DNA from: Caenorhabditis remanei
Taxonomy: Eukaryota > Nematoda > Chromadorea > Rhabditida > Rhabditidae
Assembly (NCBI RefSeq): GCF_010183535.1
Contig: NC_071330.1
Location: 124,001 to 188,000, forward strand
Direction: 5' to 3'
Length of the DNA: 64,000 nt
The number at the start of each line of letters is the position of its first letter. Positions within the stretch are counted from its first letter, which is position 1. This document shows, piece by piece, positions 37,382 to 50,132 of the stretch. The notes under the pieces were generated by a model that ran no database searches, was not told the origin of the DNA, and saw only the letters and a program-made list of their open reading frames with translations. Position numbers and translations under genes: made by a program.

Positions 37382-40077
37382 TATCCCATTTTTTTAGAGG
37401 GGTCCAAGTTTAGATGATCTGAATGAATATGTACTGTAATCTTTATGATAAAAGGGCGACCCAGTAAAAAGTAGAGTGGCTTTCTAAAACTGTTTTGCCT
37501 TTTCAATAGAGTCAGTCGCTCTATTAAAGAGTTTTATTCAGGAGGTTTTAGAAACATTCATGTTTCAAACGTGAATTGTTAACAGATTCATATTTTGGGT
37601 TGCCAAAAGGTAAACCAGCAAAATAAGCAGGCTTTTTCAATTTTTTGAGGCAGAAACTCAACTACAATGCGTTTCAAAGTGATGCCGAAAACCTTAGAAC
37701 CTTTCGAAGAAACTAGGCTTCATAGCCTTTTTTAAAGCTTTTTTTGCATCCGAAATCGTCTAATTTTAATAGATTTTTGTTGTCATCAATACTATTAATA
37801 TATTTTCTTATATTGGAATTTTTTTTTACAGAAACAAAAAATAAAACAATGTTATTATAGGCTCCGTTCAGCCATGAGAGCTTAAGGTTTAATTCCCGTG
37901 TTCCCTTCTTCAAACCTAAAATATCAAGTACAACAAAACAGAAAGAAAAATAAAAAGATCCTCTCTCTTCTTATTCTTCTTCTTCTTCTCGTGTTCCCCG
38001 GGGAAACCAAAGAAGGCCGCAAAAAGGAAGAGAGCAGAAGAAAGAGAGCTCACGAAGCAAAAAGAGGAAAGATGGGCGGGAAGTGCCGAAAAAGCAGACG
38101 AAGAAGATATCCTAGTGAAAATAGCAGATTTTACGTTTTGGTCTTCACCACTGAATGTTGAAGAAAAATGGTGTATCGGGAGAAGAGAGGGGAGGCGCAG
38201 AAATGAGTACGGAATTTTTGATTTTTACGAGAAAAGAAAGAGAGATCAGAGCTTCTAAAAGAATTTCTTAAATTCTACGATATAATGAAAAACTTGATTT
38301 CAATTCCGCTTGAAAAATATTTTTGTACAGTGTGCTTTACTTAAACGGAAAAAAAATATCTGTTGATTGTGTAGGTAGAAAAACCGTTTAGTTATAAAAT
38401 AATACATTTCCCCGATATATCTATTCATTCTATTCCAATCAATGGAATAAAAAAATAAAAGTAAATGAAAGTTGACGCCAAGAAGGTAGTGAGAGGGAAG
38501 GTGGACAGAATGAATAATCACAAGTGTGGGAACTTCAAAAATAATATTTTTTGTGTGTTTGTGAGAAAAAAAACTCAAAATTTCATTGGATGTTTTATAG
38601 CATCTAGGATTCCAAAGCAAGACGCATGAATTATTAAAAGACATGCTTTTAAACTAAAATATGCACTTCGGTCTATTCTGGTTTTTGTTGAACACTTTAT
38701 AGGAACTTATGTATTCAAAAACCTCTGTAAGTTGCTTTTTTAGAAAAAAAACTTCTGGTAACAGTCAAACGAAAAGAGCGAAAAGAAATTGTATAATGTC
38801 TAAAAACAAGGCAGAAAATCAATTTTGTTTCTTTTTGGCACCACAAATTGGTAGGGTCCAGTCCGTTGGTTTCTTCCGAAAAAAAGAAGAAGAAGAGAGT
38901 CTTCTATTTTCTTTTGGATACAAATATATGTACGGAGAAAAAAAGAAGGGAGAAGACTTGACTTTCTTCCTTTTTCCTCAGAATTTCGGAATTGGATTTT
39001 CGAAAGGAAACGGGGGAACGGGATGGAGAAGACAGAAGATTTTGAGGGACGAGGAGTCGTATTTATTTGATGATGGACTGAAAATAATAGAAGGAAGTAC
39101 ACAGAACAATCTTCAGATTTGTCAAATTAGTATTACAGCTAAATGGATATCAAAAAATTCAGTGTAGATAATTTTGTTCGACCAATAACTTAGCTGATCA
39201 TTTAGCTTGCTGTTGGTTAGTTTTCTAAAGTCAATTTTTAAAAGGATTATGTTTTAATGTACATTACTGTTATACAGACATTTTCTAAAGTGTTACATAT
39301 CGGCAAAACAAGAAGAATTATTGGCAAAACAAGACGAATAACAAGAAGAATTTCAAAGTTTGTAATTATTAACTATTTAGAAAAGTTAGTACAACAAATT
39401 TTAAACAATTAATGAAAGGTCTTATCTGGACTTTTTGAAAAACTGTTTATCCTCCCAATGTGCCAACTCTTAATGGGTTCTATATTTATTCCTAGATTTC
39501 TTACACGGCAGTTCAGAAACACATCATAATCAAAAGTGGGACTACACAACGTGGAAATGGAAAATGACACTAATTAGAGGAAGAGGAAAGAGAATAGTAG
39601 ACACTTCTTCGTTTCTTCTTCGTCACATTTCCTCTGAAGAGCTCTAATTACTTTTATTTTAAAAGGGAGCACAAAAAAGAGGAAATGAGTGATGTAGAGA
39701 AGCGATAAAACTGAGAAGGTGAAGGATCTGATACCCAATGTGTGAAGTGAATGGAGAGAAATCTGATGAATAAAAACCGAAAGTCAAAAAGCTGTTGCGT
39801 AAATTTAACAACCGTTGTTTCACTGTCATAAGAATGACCCGGGTTGTGAGACTCAGCTTTCAATTGATGTTAAAAAATTAGATAGTACTCGACATGACTA
39901 CCAAAAAAGCTTTTAGACACTTTTTAATTTGAAAGTTTTAGTGACGCTCTCTCAGGTTTCACCAAGCGGAGAATCCATTTTTAATTTTCTAAGAAACTAA
40001 GTTAGCACTCATTCGGAAACCGTAACTCAGTCCAATCCAGCCCAATTTTATCATAAATTTTAATCCATGTTATCCGT

Positions 40078-40276
40078 AAATAAGTTTTTAATGAATGATG
40101 TATATCAACATTAAAACTTCATTTTTGTAGTTGAAAACTTTTTTGCTGGCATTTTAAAGGACCATAACTCTCTAGAGAGTGTCTGTACAAAAACTTTGTC
40201 AACTACAAAAATATAATTTTACTTTTGACCAGCATGATTCACTAAAAATTTATTTAGTGGGACAATCAGTGATACC
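40078..40276. repeat. GTAGTTGACAA palindromic repeat, copy 2
   Basis: Left half AAGTTTTTAATGAATGATG and CATTTTTGTAGTTGAAAAC; right half TTTGTCAACTACAAAAAT and ATTCACTAAAAATTTATTT. It is shorter than copy 1 but has the same order of words, including CATAACTCTCTAGAGAGTG in the centre. Confidence 0.65.
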
Positions 40277-42341
40277 ACGACATCCTCTCAAAGTTGTGAA
40301 AACTTGCTTCCGTTTAGACAGCTACAGTTACCTTCAAAAGTTTTATTTTAAAATAAATTATGAAAATGTCAAGTTCATGGAGTCTTTTTAGCAAAAAAAT
40401 TACAAATATTCTCAATGATTAAATGCGTGTTAGACAAGACAACCAGATTGCAACTAAATTGAGCACTCGTATATGATTTGTATTTCTTCAATTAACCTTG
40501 TTCCCTCTATTTTCAAAATAAAATGCAAGACGTCTCATTTACTGTTACTCATTGCATATTATAAAATAATCCAATCGAAACTCTGGAAGTTTTCACTTTT
40601 CAAAAATTCACCTCACAGCATCGTCATCCACGATTTCAATTCGTTATTCTCTTTCTCTATCTCTCTTGCCTCCATTACTCTGAAAAGCGTTATAATCGGT
40701 CGTCTGGTGGTCGCAAAATGCAAATCGTGCATTGACAAAATATAATATGAATCCACGAGACGCAGACATATTCGGAATTGAGGACGATGCAATAATACCG
40801 TAATCTGGGCGGCTGAATGTTGCGGGGAAGCAGGGGAAGGAGTGAACTTGTCTTTCCTTTTCTAGTTATGTCCCCCTTTTTCACCAACTATTAAACTATT
40901 ACAATAACTTACCAAGAACTTTTTTATTTGGTGTGTCTGTGTAGTCTAGAAGATTTTATGAAAGTTGTCGTTTTCGGAAAGGAGACACAATTTACGATTG
41001 AGATGATTGAATGAGAAAAAAAAGTAGACGGAGAAGATGGAAGCTTCATTCCTGTGTTGCAATCTTGTCACTTTTTGAGAAAGTTTAATTCTATCGGTTT
41101 CTCTAGTTCAGACATAGGAAACGGGTTTCTGGATGTTTTAATGTCTGCGATTCAAAAGTTCTGTACCTCGTATTGTCTGAATATCAATCTTCTCAATTTC
41201 AGTATTTTAGTACTCTAACACAGTTCTCTTTCGGTAGTTGAATTGCACTTTTTATAATTTATTTTCCTTTTGTCCTTTAACTTTTTGTATTCAAGATTTT
41301 CAGTGCATAATGTTTTTGTATAGGAGAAACTCTCTCCCAAATCCAGAATATCGCTTACACAGTTTGTCACCTAATCCTCGCGGAAACACCTGCGGGGTCG
41401 CACCTACTTTGAAGAAGAAGCACATACCAATAGGACCCCCCATTTGTTTGTCTTTTCGATCACTCTTATATTCCGTCCGGAATCGATCTATTTACACGAA
41501 AGAGAAAGAGGAAAAGTAAGCAACGGACACTTTTTTGTCTTGTTTAGGACATACGAAAAAAAAGAACAGAACAGCTATATTGGATTCCATTTTTCAATCG
41601 AACTTTTTTAGTTAGGTGTCCTTTTTTGTTTTTCCAGTTATTTAAAAAATGTATTTCAATGATTGGGAGATGTTTTCTGATTTTTTTTTGGAAAAATAGC
41701 CAAAATCATATTAGTGATTTCCGTTGAAACTGGCCTACTTTGAAAATACAAAATTATGTGCCTCAAATTTTGTAGAAAGATCAATTTAAGAAAATATTTG
41801 TGGTTTTTGAATTTAAACTAAAATTCACAGTAAAATCCCTCCGAATTTATGTCCCTTCTTGTAAATAACATAACCCGATGTGGATAACTATATATAGTTA
41901 CTCTGTTCTCTCTCCCTCTTCCCAATGCAAGATTTCATTATGCTCTTCTCATTATTAATTTCCAGTTTTCCTCACTTTTCTGTATATTTAACGTTCAACA
42001 AATAAAAAAAATTAACTTTCTGCTGAAATAAAAAACTCGAGAAATCATGTTCTTGTGCTCTCTAGACATTGATCGCAAAAACATAGTCAACTACAGGAAT
42101 ATAGCTCGATGATTTACATTATTTTCAAATATGGGTATATGACTGTGTAACAAGGTCTTATAACTTTTCCCTTTAAACGAAAAATAAAGTTACTGCGTCA
42201 GTGTGTTTAAATGCCGACCAATCTTTCTTCTAACCGAATGCGTTTTTAAAGGAAATTAAATAAATAATTTTGAACGTTTGAATGAGATAAACTTTGCCAT
42301 CTTCCTAATTGATACTTCTCCCTCTTTTTTTTTACTTAAAC

Positions 42342-42356
42342 TTTCTAATTTTTCAG
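42342..42356 (+). promoter_or_regulatory. Possible SL trans-splice acceptor
   Basis: TTCTAATTTTTCAG ending at 42356 lies 82 bases before the ATG at 42439, with no donor between them in a suitable frame. This is the layout expected where a spliced leader is added in nematodes. Confidence 0.35.
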
Positions 42357-42438
42357 TGTAATCGAACGTATCCTAATACAACCTCAATACATCTCTTCTC
42401 TTTACTCAATCTAACTTTCCAATCATGAAGGCACCAAA

Positions 42439-45437
42439 ATGAGCCAAGAGATCGAAAACAAGAAATACTCGCCCGACTCGAGTACAACTCATATAATGCG
42501 CAAATCTCACACCAATATGGAAACATCTGATACGGTCAGTTTTTGAAAATTTTGAATTCGAAAAGTTAAATATATCAGATCCGATACATCCGACGAAAGG
42601 AAGAAATTGAGCAAGTTTCTCGGCCGGCTCCGCCCCCTTATATTGGTCAAGCAATTCCACGTGTTAAACCGATTAAAACATTTCAAAAACAAGCAAATAA
42701 CAATTCAGTGGGAGAGGTATTGGATTCTTTTAAAAAATCCTTGATATTCTTTTTCCTATTCAGAGTAGTCGTCCAACATCCCGTCGTTTCGATACATTCG
42801 GAGAAAATGCGCTTGAAACGGTAAGCCAACAATGACAAATGTATTGAAACGAGACACGTTGTACAAACAAATGCAAATATATATTCAGATTTATGACCAA
42901 TTCAAGTTTCTGGATGAGTCAGAAGAGCCGCACACCGCGGCGCAGACACCAACTTCTGTCAATAGTTCACGGCCAATTATGGCATCGAATATGAAGTTAG
43001 TGAAGTTTGATAGAAGATTAATTAATTAATTAATTAATGATTAATTTTAAAGAAAAACAGAAAATTGGGTGAGATTTTTATTCAATTGATTATTAAATTA
43101 AGAATATGAATTACAGTGTGAACGTTATTCAAATATTAAATTAATGCAAACGTTCATAAACACTTTCACAAAATAAAGTTCGTGTACGATGATGTGCAAA
43201 AAGTCAACCATGATCCTACAAAAACCTTTTCTCATCATAAAATCAACCATTTTCCAGAAAAGGACGAAGCAAGAGGCGACCAGCCATGATAATATATTGT
43301 CTTCTACCATGTCTTCAACTACTAGCAGCCATTGCAATAACTGCCACCGCATTTCTGACAGACAGGAGGAATTGGGAGGTAGTTGTTTGCAGAAATGTTT
43401 TTTTAAACTGGAAAACACTTGCTCACCCCAAATTTTAGTTGGTCATTATTTTCAAGAAACTTTTTCTGAAACTGTTTCAATTTTAAAAGTTTTTCTTTGA
43501 TGTTCCAAACCTGGATCAACATAAAGTTGATTTTGGTATAGTCCCTGGCAAGTATAGTTGTTAGTAAATTTTTAGATACAGTTTTATAAGAATGTAAAAT
43601 TAGCCCACTGAAGCTTAGTAACCACTTTATATTTCGAATTATTGGGTTTTAAATCTTCTCCAACATACTTCAATACTTTCTAGACTCATCCCGTCACAAA
43701 ACCTGAAGTATCGGATTCTTCCCTTGCAACTGAAGCAGTCAGAACTCTATCCATCCAAAATGCTCTGTCTACAATACTTCCTGCGTTCTTTCAAATAATT
43801 AGTTCTTTTTTTGGTTTTTGGCCACTCTTCCCTTCATCACTCCGACGATCTGCTCAATTTCTTCATATCATGTTCAATTCCATTGGCATAGTATTGTGGT
43901 TTAATGCAATGTACGACTTATTCTACAAAATTTCCATGGAACATGTGCTCCAATCTCCGCCAAAGACGACTGATGAGAAATTTGTGATCAATTTGATTAT
44001 CGCATGTTTCATTTACTTTGCGACTGTGGTTTTATCAGCTGTCACGCTGACTGTAACTGTTTTCAATATTTTCTTATTGGCGAAAAGGATTGAGAAATCA
44101 TTGACAGCGATATCGGTTTCATTGGGAACGGTATTATTTGCACTGGCAACATTGACAGTTGGTGTTTTTATGGCGCAGGCAAACTTGACCGGGGAAAAAA
44201 ATTTGTAAGTTTTGAAAACTGTGTAATTTATTCTCAGAATATTTTTATTGTTTTTATTTCAGATCCGAAAGTTCAGAAATGTACGCATACGGCCTGAAAG
44301 AGACGATTATTTTTGTTTTTGTTGTGATCGTTGCAATATTCTCACTCTTTGTTTCAACACAAAACAACTCTCAAATGATGTTGGCCGCAATAATAGGGCA
44401 GGGGTAAGATTAACACTGCTTCCAAAGCAAGACAATTGATTTCAGAATATGTATATTATCAATATCGAGCGAGCTATTCACTTCAGATCGAATCTCAACA
44501 ATTTTCAACGAACTTAAAAGTTTTGAAACGGCCGGATCTACTATTGAGATAGGGTTTGTTGGGGTGCACAAGGCAGTGAAATATATAACATCTTACAAAA
44601 ATTTTAAGCTATTGCAATTTTCCATATTAAAAATAAATATAGATTTGGAAAGTGTTTCAAGAATTTTCTGATTGTCGCATAATCTCAATTTTAATAGGGC
44701 AAGATTTTTGTTTGGACAGTAAAATATTTTTTGTATTTGACAGTACCTGTTAAAAAAATATGAACTTTGGCCGTTTTCAGTTGAAATTGTCCAGCTTTGA
44801 GAGTGTGTCATGGTAATTCTATTTGTCACACCCAGTAAGTTTTTAATGAATCATAAAGATCAAATATGAAGCTCCATTTTTGTAGTTGACACCTTTTTTG
44901 TACGGACACTCCTTAGCAGCAAGTTACGTATCGACAAAGTTATTCCTCTTTCAAATCTTTTATCAATTTCAATGCAAAATACGGTTTTTGAAATGTCGTT
45001 TCAAAGTAACCATAACTCTCTAGGGAGTGCGGGTACAAAAAAATTGTCAACTACAAAAATGAAGCTCTACTTTTAATCTGTATAATTTCACAATCTCAAC
45101 TAAAAAAGGCCAAAGTCCATATCTTTTTGACCGATGCTGTACCCCATTTTGAACTAATTTGTTCACGAAAAAAAAAGGAATTAGGTTCAATATTTTTCAA
45201 CTAATTGTAAGCATCAGTAATAATTCCAGAATAGTGCTACTAAACGGGTGTGCAGTGGTGTCACTTCTGCTATTGGTTCTCCAACTAATCATCTTTGTCT
45301 TATGCGTCTCTTCCTCTTCAACACGTTCTTCCTCTTCAATAGGCTCTACGCACTCTCTACTTCTTCTCGACAACAATCGAAATCCAGGCACAACTCGGAC
45401 AGAGGACTCGAGTCGAGTCGAGAGAACCGCCTTTTGA
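42439..45437 (+). CDS. Unrecognised multi-pass membrane protein
   Basis: Nine exons (42439-42534, 42579-42716, 42764-42820, 42889-42995, 43258-43378, 43684-44204, 44263-44403, 44446-44553, 45230-45437) give 498 aa with all phases closed. The first 140 residues are hydrophilic and probably cytosolic, ending in a basic patch (KKGRSKRRPA) at the mouth of TM1 (about 142-166). Further hydrophobic segments include LSTILPAFFQIISSFFGFW, FLHIMFNSIGIVLWF, IACFIYFATVVLSAVTL, VSLGTVLFALATLTVGVF, TIIFVFVVIVAIFSLFV and, in the last exon, VVSLLLLVLQLIIFVLCV, giving seven or eight spans. The tail is Ser-rich. No family was recognised; the spacing does not show GPCR landmarks. The last intron holds a complete GTAGTTGACAA repeat. 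The weak donor GTTTGT at 44554 joins in frame to the last exon, but an alternative end by read-through at about 44670 is possible. Confidence 0.72.
44826..45095. repeat. GTAGTTGACAA palindromic repeat, copy 3
   Basis: Left: CCATTTTTGTAGTTGACACC and TACGGACACTCCTTAGC. Right: CCATAACTCTCTAGGGAGTG and AATTGTCAACTACAAAAATG. It is inserted in the last intron of the multi-pass membrane protein gene. Confidence 0.7.
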
Positions 45438-47179
45438 ACACCCTAAGATTTTCCTTCATTTTTCCTCCTTTTTTCTGCTCAAAACTGTTTTCCCTTTGCC
45501 TCAACTTCCCTCTTTTTCTTTTCTCTACTTCTTCAAACAATAAAACACTCTCTTTTCTCTGAACTTTTCTCTGCGTCTCTTTCTCTGACAGGGAGAAACG
45601 GGGGCATTTCAACAGAAAGAGGGGGAACAACTGCCAATGAGTTTGGTCAACATGATTTCACAAGTATTTCACGTGAGATTGAAACGTTCCGACTTGAGCT
45701 AGACAAGTGTCAAGTTACTTTCTATTTGATGGCAACTGTTTCCCTGAAAATTGTGTTATAACGAAATCTGTATTTTTTGCCAACCTGTGCACCGATTTGT
45801 AGTCACTATTTTTAATGCTCTCCATAAGATTCCTGACCAGACCTTTTCAGACAAGAATATCTGGATTCTGAAGGCCATTTAGAAACTTTTAAAATTTGAT
45901 TTCCCATCAGAATTCGGTTGTTTCTCGATTCTCCCAGGTCTCGTATCTGAACTCAACGGCCAGTTTAGACTATTCTCTAGTAAGCATAGCATAGCTCTAC
46001 TAATCCTTCTATCAATGCTTCCGAATATCTAATCCCATTCCAGGAAAATCAAATTTCAAGAAGAAAGCGAGAACCAATTTCATAATCTTCCGAGGAAACT
46101 CCTCCCATTCTATTGCATCATGCATCCTCTTTTTCCTTAACTCACTTTCGAGGCACATCACATTCACTTTTCTGTCGTCGACTTCTTTTTCTCATTCTCC
46201 GTGATTTTGCATCATGCTGGCTTGTTTTTTTATTTCTCAGTTTTTGTAAGAGTTTTGAGATTTGCCAGTGATGGCTAAACAACTTGGGAATATAATCAGA
46301 ATTTGCTGCCTAAATTGAACCACAAGATAATTTCAATTTTATTTCAAAAATCTAAATCATGAGAATTGAATTGCTCTTGTATTACTTTTGTATCATTTAA
46401 CGCTTTCTGACTTAGTGAATCTTTACTCGTGAAGCTGCACAATGAATCATGTTGTTTGAAAATGTAGTCAACGTGAGGTTTTGAATAATATGTATGTTGT
46501 TTTCCCAATATTTTATGTCAATTCAACCGTAGTTGTATTAGGTTATCAATGTTTTCGTGGCAAATGTCTTTTTGTGCCCGTCTTGCCAATTTAACTCACA
46601 TCTTCGAAGTAACTCTCTTCTCTACATTGTATAGCATAAATCAATCAGAACCCAAAGAACCAGATCTTGTGCCGACCAACTTATACGATGAAAAGTTCTA
46701 TATATATATATATCTCTCTGAGCGATTTCACTTCACTTATTATTTCAATCTATCACTTGTTTTTGACTCCATCAGGACCCCTTCCCCTCCTCCTCTTCTC
46801 ACTTTTCGCTTCTCACAAAGTCTTCTGCAAATCACGTAAACGTGCCGTCCTGGCCCCTTCTCGCTTCTCTCATTTTTTCCACTTTTCCGTATTGATTCTT
46901 CTGGTCCATAGGGCAGCAGAGAGAGTGCTAGAGAAAACTCCCCTCCGGCAGGGGAGCTCTCGTGCTCCGGCTCCTTCTTCTCCGCCATTTCTCAATTTTA
47001 TCAGTGAGAAAGAGAGAAAAAGAGAGAGCAAAACAATTTTTTTGTTGGACACTTGGGCGGCTCTTTTTGCCAGTCTATTTCGACTAGTTTTTTGGCAAAA
47101 TTCTTCATGCATGATACTTTATGTACTTTTCGAGAGATTTCTCGTTTATGATTCTCAATATTATTTGAATTACTTTCAG
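45438..47179. other. Intergenic region upstream of the aldolase gene
   Basis: No gene is supported. Pyrimidine-rich DNA (45440-45600, 46760-46980) and a short TA run (46700-46711) precede the aldolase start. It probably includes the aldolase promoter. Confidence 0.45.
47171..47179 (+). promoter_or_regulatory. Possible SL trans-splice acceptor of the aldolase gene
   Basis: TACTTTCAG ends at 47179, 22 bases before the ATG at 47202. It is a short 5' leader of the sort produced by spliced-leader addition. Confidence 0.4.
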
Positions 47180-47201
47180 GTAATACTTTTTTTCAAAAAC
47201 G

Positions 47202-48829
47202 ATGGCTTCCTACTCGCAATACTTGACCAAGGCTCAGGAGGATGAGCTTCGCTCTATCGCCAATGCCATTGTCTCTCCAGGAAAGGGAATCCTCGGTGAG
47301 TTGAAATCTGAATTATGAGCCAATTGCTTATGTCGTTTTTTTGAAAATGCGCTTATCGAATGCGAAAATTAAGTGCTTGCCTCAAATTAAATTAGTATCA
47401 TAATCGAGAAGTACGAATGCGCTCTACAAAAAATTAGATAAAACCATAGGGTTAAGACGAATTGGGCCAACGCTTTAATTATAAAAGAATACAAAAAAAG
47501 AAAGGAGTATTTTTAGCCGCTGACGAGTCAACCGGATCTATGGAAAAGCGTCTCACCAGCATCGGACTTGAGAATAACGAGGAAAACCGTCGCAAGTACC
47601 GTCAACTTCTCTTCACCGCCGGAGCTGATCTTAACAAGTACATCTCTGGTGTGATTATGTTTCACGAGACCTTCTACCAAAAGACCGACGACGGAAAGCC
47701 ATTCACTGCTCTGCTCCAGGAGCAAGGAATCATTCCAGGAATCAAGGTTGATAAGGGTGTTATCCCATTGGCTGGAACTATTGGAGAGGGTACCACCCAA
47801 GGATTGGATGACTTGAACGCTCGTTGTGCCCAATACAAAAAGGATGGCGCACAGTTCGCCAAGTGGAGATGTGTTCACAAGATCTCATCCACCACTCCAT
47901 CGGTCACTGCTCTGAAGGAGGTCGCTCAGGTGTTGGCTCGCTATGCATCGATCTGCCAACAAAACGGGTTGGTCCCAATTGTTGAGCCGGAGGTAAACTA
48001 TAACACATTATAACAACTGATTAAATATGTTTTTTTCAGATCCTTCCTGACGGAGAACACGATTTGGCTCGTGGACAAAAGATCACCGAGACCGTTCTTT
48101 CGTACGTCTACCATGCTCTCAACGAGCACCACGTTTTCCTTGAGGGGACTCTTCTCAAGCCAAACATGGTCACATCTGGACAGTCATTCACCGGTGAGAA
48201 ACCATCAAATGCTGATATCGGATTGGCCACTGTCACTGCTCTTCAACGTGGAGTTCCATCTGCAGTGCCAGGAGTTGTCTTCTTGTCAGGAGGACAATCC
48301 GAGGAAGATGCTACAAAAAATTTGAATGCTATCAACCAGGTAAAAGTGTTCTCTATTATTTTGTGAATGCGCTCTATTACGGTTGACCGCTTCCACTGGT
48401 TGTTCTCAAAATAACGTTCTATCGGTTGGCTTGAAAAACGGACGTGTATTAGACCGCCATTTTAATTTCTCGTTTTCTTTCTTATGATAACAATCTAGTT
48501 AATCCCAGTAATGGTATATCATCCGTGTAAATTTCTAGGTTCTTTGAAAATGTTGTGAATTCTTCTATTGCCGATAACAAAAATGCGTCTATATCTTTCA
48601 GGTCTCCGGAAAGAAGCCATGGGCTCTAACCTTCTCATACGGTCGTGCTCTTCAAGCATCATGCCTTGCCAAATGGGCTGGAAAGGACGAGAACATCGCT
48701 GCCGCCCAAGAAGTGCTTCTTCATCGTGCTCAAGTCAACTCTCTTGCTTCAGTAGGAAAATACACTGGAGACGCTTCAGCTGACGCCGCAGCATCTCAAT
48801 CCCTCTTCGTCGCCAACCATGCTTATTAA
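47202..48829 (+). CDS. aldo-1/aldo-2: Fructose-bisphosphate aldolase, class I
   Basis: Four exons (47202-47295, 47517-47992, 48040-48339, 48602-48829) give 365 aa, the usual length for class I aldolase. It cleaves fructose 1,6-bisphosphate to dihydroxyacetone phosphate and glyceraldehyde 3-phosphate in cytosolic glycolysis, and runs in reverse in gluconeogenesis. Signature features: [15 protein letters not shown] near the N-terminus, a WRCVHKI block, VPIVEPEILPDGEH, and the Schiff-base lysine K230 in [15 protein letters not shown]. The C-terminal tyrosine needed for full activity is present (NHAY). The protein is nearly identical, from memory, to the C. elegans aldolases, but I cannot say from memory whether aldo-1 or aldo-2 is the orthologue. 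Introns are short and codon use is biased to C-ending codons, as expected of a highly expressed gene. Confidence 0.97.
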
Positions 48830-49429
48830 TTGCACCAATGGCCAGGATCTCTGTTTTTCTTTATATACTAAAAACTGTCACTATAACTATTTAGCACCAA
48901 CTATTTTAATCGTTCGTAAAACTCTCTTGCTTTTCTTTTTCCCGTTTCCCCATTTGTGCGAAATCAAATTTTATAAAACTTTCGTAGCTGCAGACGATGT
49001 TTTTTTTACATAAAAAGGTGTTTAAAAGTTCAAAACAAACTTAGTTTTTTAAAAGCATTGAATCTTAGCAAACTTTATTGAGAATTTCACTGCTACAGAG
49101 CCATATACTTGATTCAACCGGTGGCGACTGCTTTCGAGACTTCCCACATCACATAGACCTACACCGACAGCTATCGAGAGACCACGAATCGTATGGACCA
49201 CTACCGACCAGTATCCCATCGCCCAGACCGCTATAGACAACTTTTTTTTTCTCGGGGGTGCTCGAAAGACACTTTCAATCACTAAACTAGCTAATGAAAG
49301 CTAAAAATGCGTCTTTGAACAAGAGAAAAAATATTGAAAATTTTACGAAGAAAGTGAAATTTTTTTTCGAAAAATTCGAAAAAGTATTTTTTGGCAGAAA
49401 AGTTCATAAAATCGTTTTCTCTTATGTAT
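48830..49429. other. Aldolase 3' flank
   Basis: No gene is seen. A T-rich 3' UTR region is followed by unplaced sequence (49084-49260) that is richer in GC than the surroundings and may already belong to the displaced rDNA spacer. Confidence 0.4.
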
Positions 49430-50132
49430 GATGAAAACTAGTTTTCCTGTTTTTTTTCGGGGGGGGGGGGGGTGTCTCCGCTTTGTTCCCGAAAAAAATT
49501 TTTTCGGGGAGGGGGGTGTCTCCGCTTTGTTCCCGAAAAAATTTTGGGGGTGTCTCCGCTTTGTCCCGAAAATTTCTTTTTCGGGGGGGGGGGGGGTGTC
49601 TCCGCTTTGTTCCCGAAAAAGTGGCGTTCCCGTACTGCATACGTCTTTCCCCTCCCTGTGGTCGCGGACATTGGCATACCCCTCTGCGCATAGTTGTCCC
49701 CCCCCCGATAAGACCTATATGTGTCAGGGGGGTGGTAGTCGGTAAGAGGCGCGTGCGTCTCGAGTCTGTGTCTGTGGTCGGTGTGCTTATGTACATCGAC
49801 TGTGGGCACGGCCCGCTACGTTTAAACCCGAATGAAGAGCGGTGGTGGCGTGCTTGCGGTAGCGAGTTCAGATCATCACTGCGGCGATTCTGGAAGTTGC
49901 GTAGGTCTGATTACTGCGGTTTGAGGATCACCAATGGAAGGTTTCGTTTTTGCATCTCTACTGTTTCAGTACGAAATGTTGTTGCGGTATCGGTCTCTCT
50001 TACGTGGGAAGAGTTTACGAGAATAAACGATTGTCAAACCTTCGCAAAGAAAGTGTCGCCATGAAAATGCCGAGCACCGGAAAGCAAGGCCATGGGCATG
50101 GAAACCTTTCTCGCAAGACTTTTGTCTGCGTA
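49430..50132 (+). other. rDNA spacer / external transcribed spacer-like segment
   Basis: This GC-richer segment directly precedes the 5' end of an 18S rRNA sequence in the correct orientation, so it is most simply the upstream spacer carried along with it. It begins with four copies of a G-run repeat and continues with unique sequence (about 49740-50130) that has no supported protein frame. Confidence 0.6.
49458..49620 (+). repeat. Tandem G-run repeats (GGGGTGTCTCCGCTTTGTTCC)n
   Basis: GTGTCTCCGCTTTGT occurs four times (starting near 49471, 49516, 49550 and 49595), each led by a G-run and followed by CCCGAAAAA or a variant. The spacing is about 45, 34 and 45 bases. Subrepeats of this kind are typical of rDNA spacers. 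Confidence 0.8.

Larger units (their letters stand above)
37382..42438. other. Divergent intergenic region, channel gene to multi-pass gene
   Basis: About 5 kb between two divergently transcribed genes, so it probably carries both promoters. It contains one GTAGTTGACAA repeat (40078-40276). Purine-rich open frames around 37900-38160 and 38700-39170 have low complexity and no supporting exons. A trans-splice-like acceptor lies at 42342-42356. Confidence 0.45.

Noticed and set aside
37898..39167. Open frames of 87 and 152 codons rich in Lys/Glu/Arg
   Set aside because: They follow purine runs (GAAGAA-type) and appear in both strands' frames; no splice partners or start context.
43125..43500. 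Open frames of 97 and 103 codons overlapping exon 5 of the multi-pass gene
   Set aside because: The frame encoding TM1 (IIYCLLPCLQLLAAIAITA) closes phase with its neighbours; these frames do not.
46667..47245. 192-codon open frame ending inside the aldolase first exon
   Set aside because: It runs out of frame through the aldolase start and upstream pyrimidine-rich DNA; the aldolase frame is beyond doubt.
49422..50064. Overlapping open frames with Gly- or Pro-rich repeats
   Set aside because: They are translations of the G-run spacer repeats upstream of the 18S fragment, not proteins.
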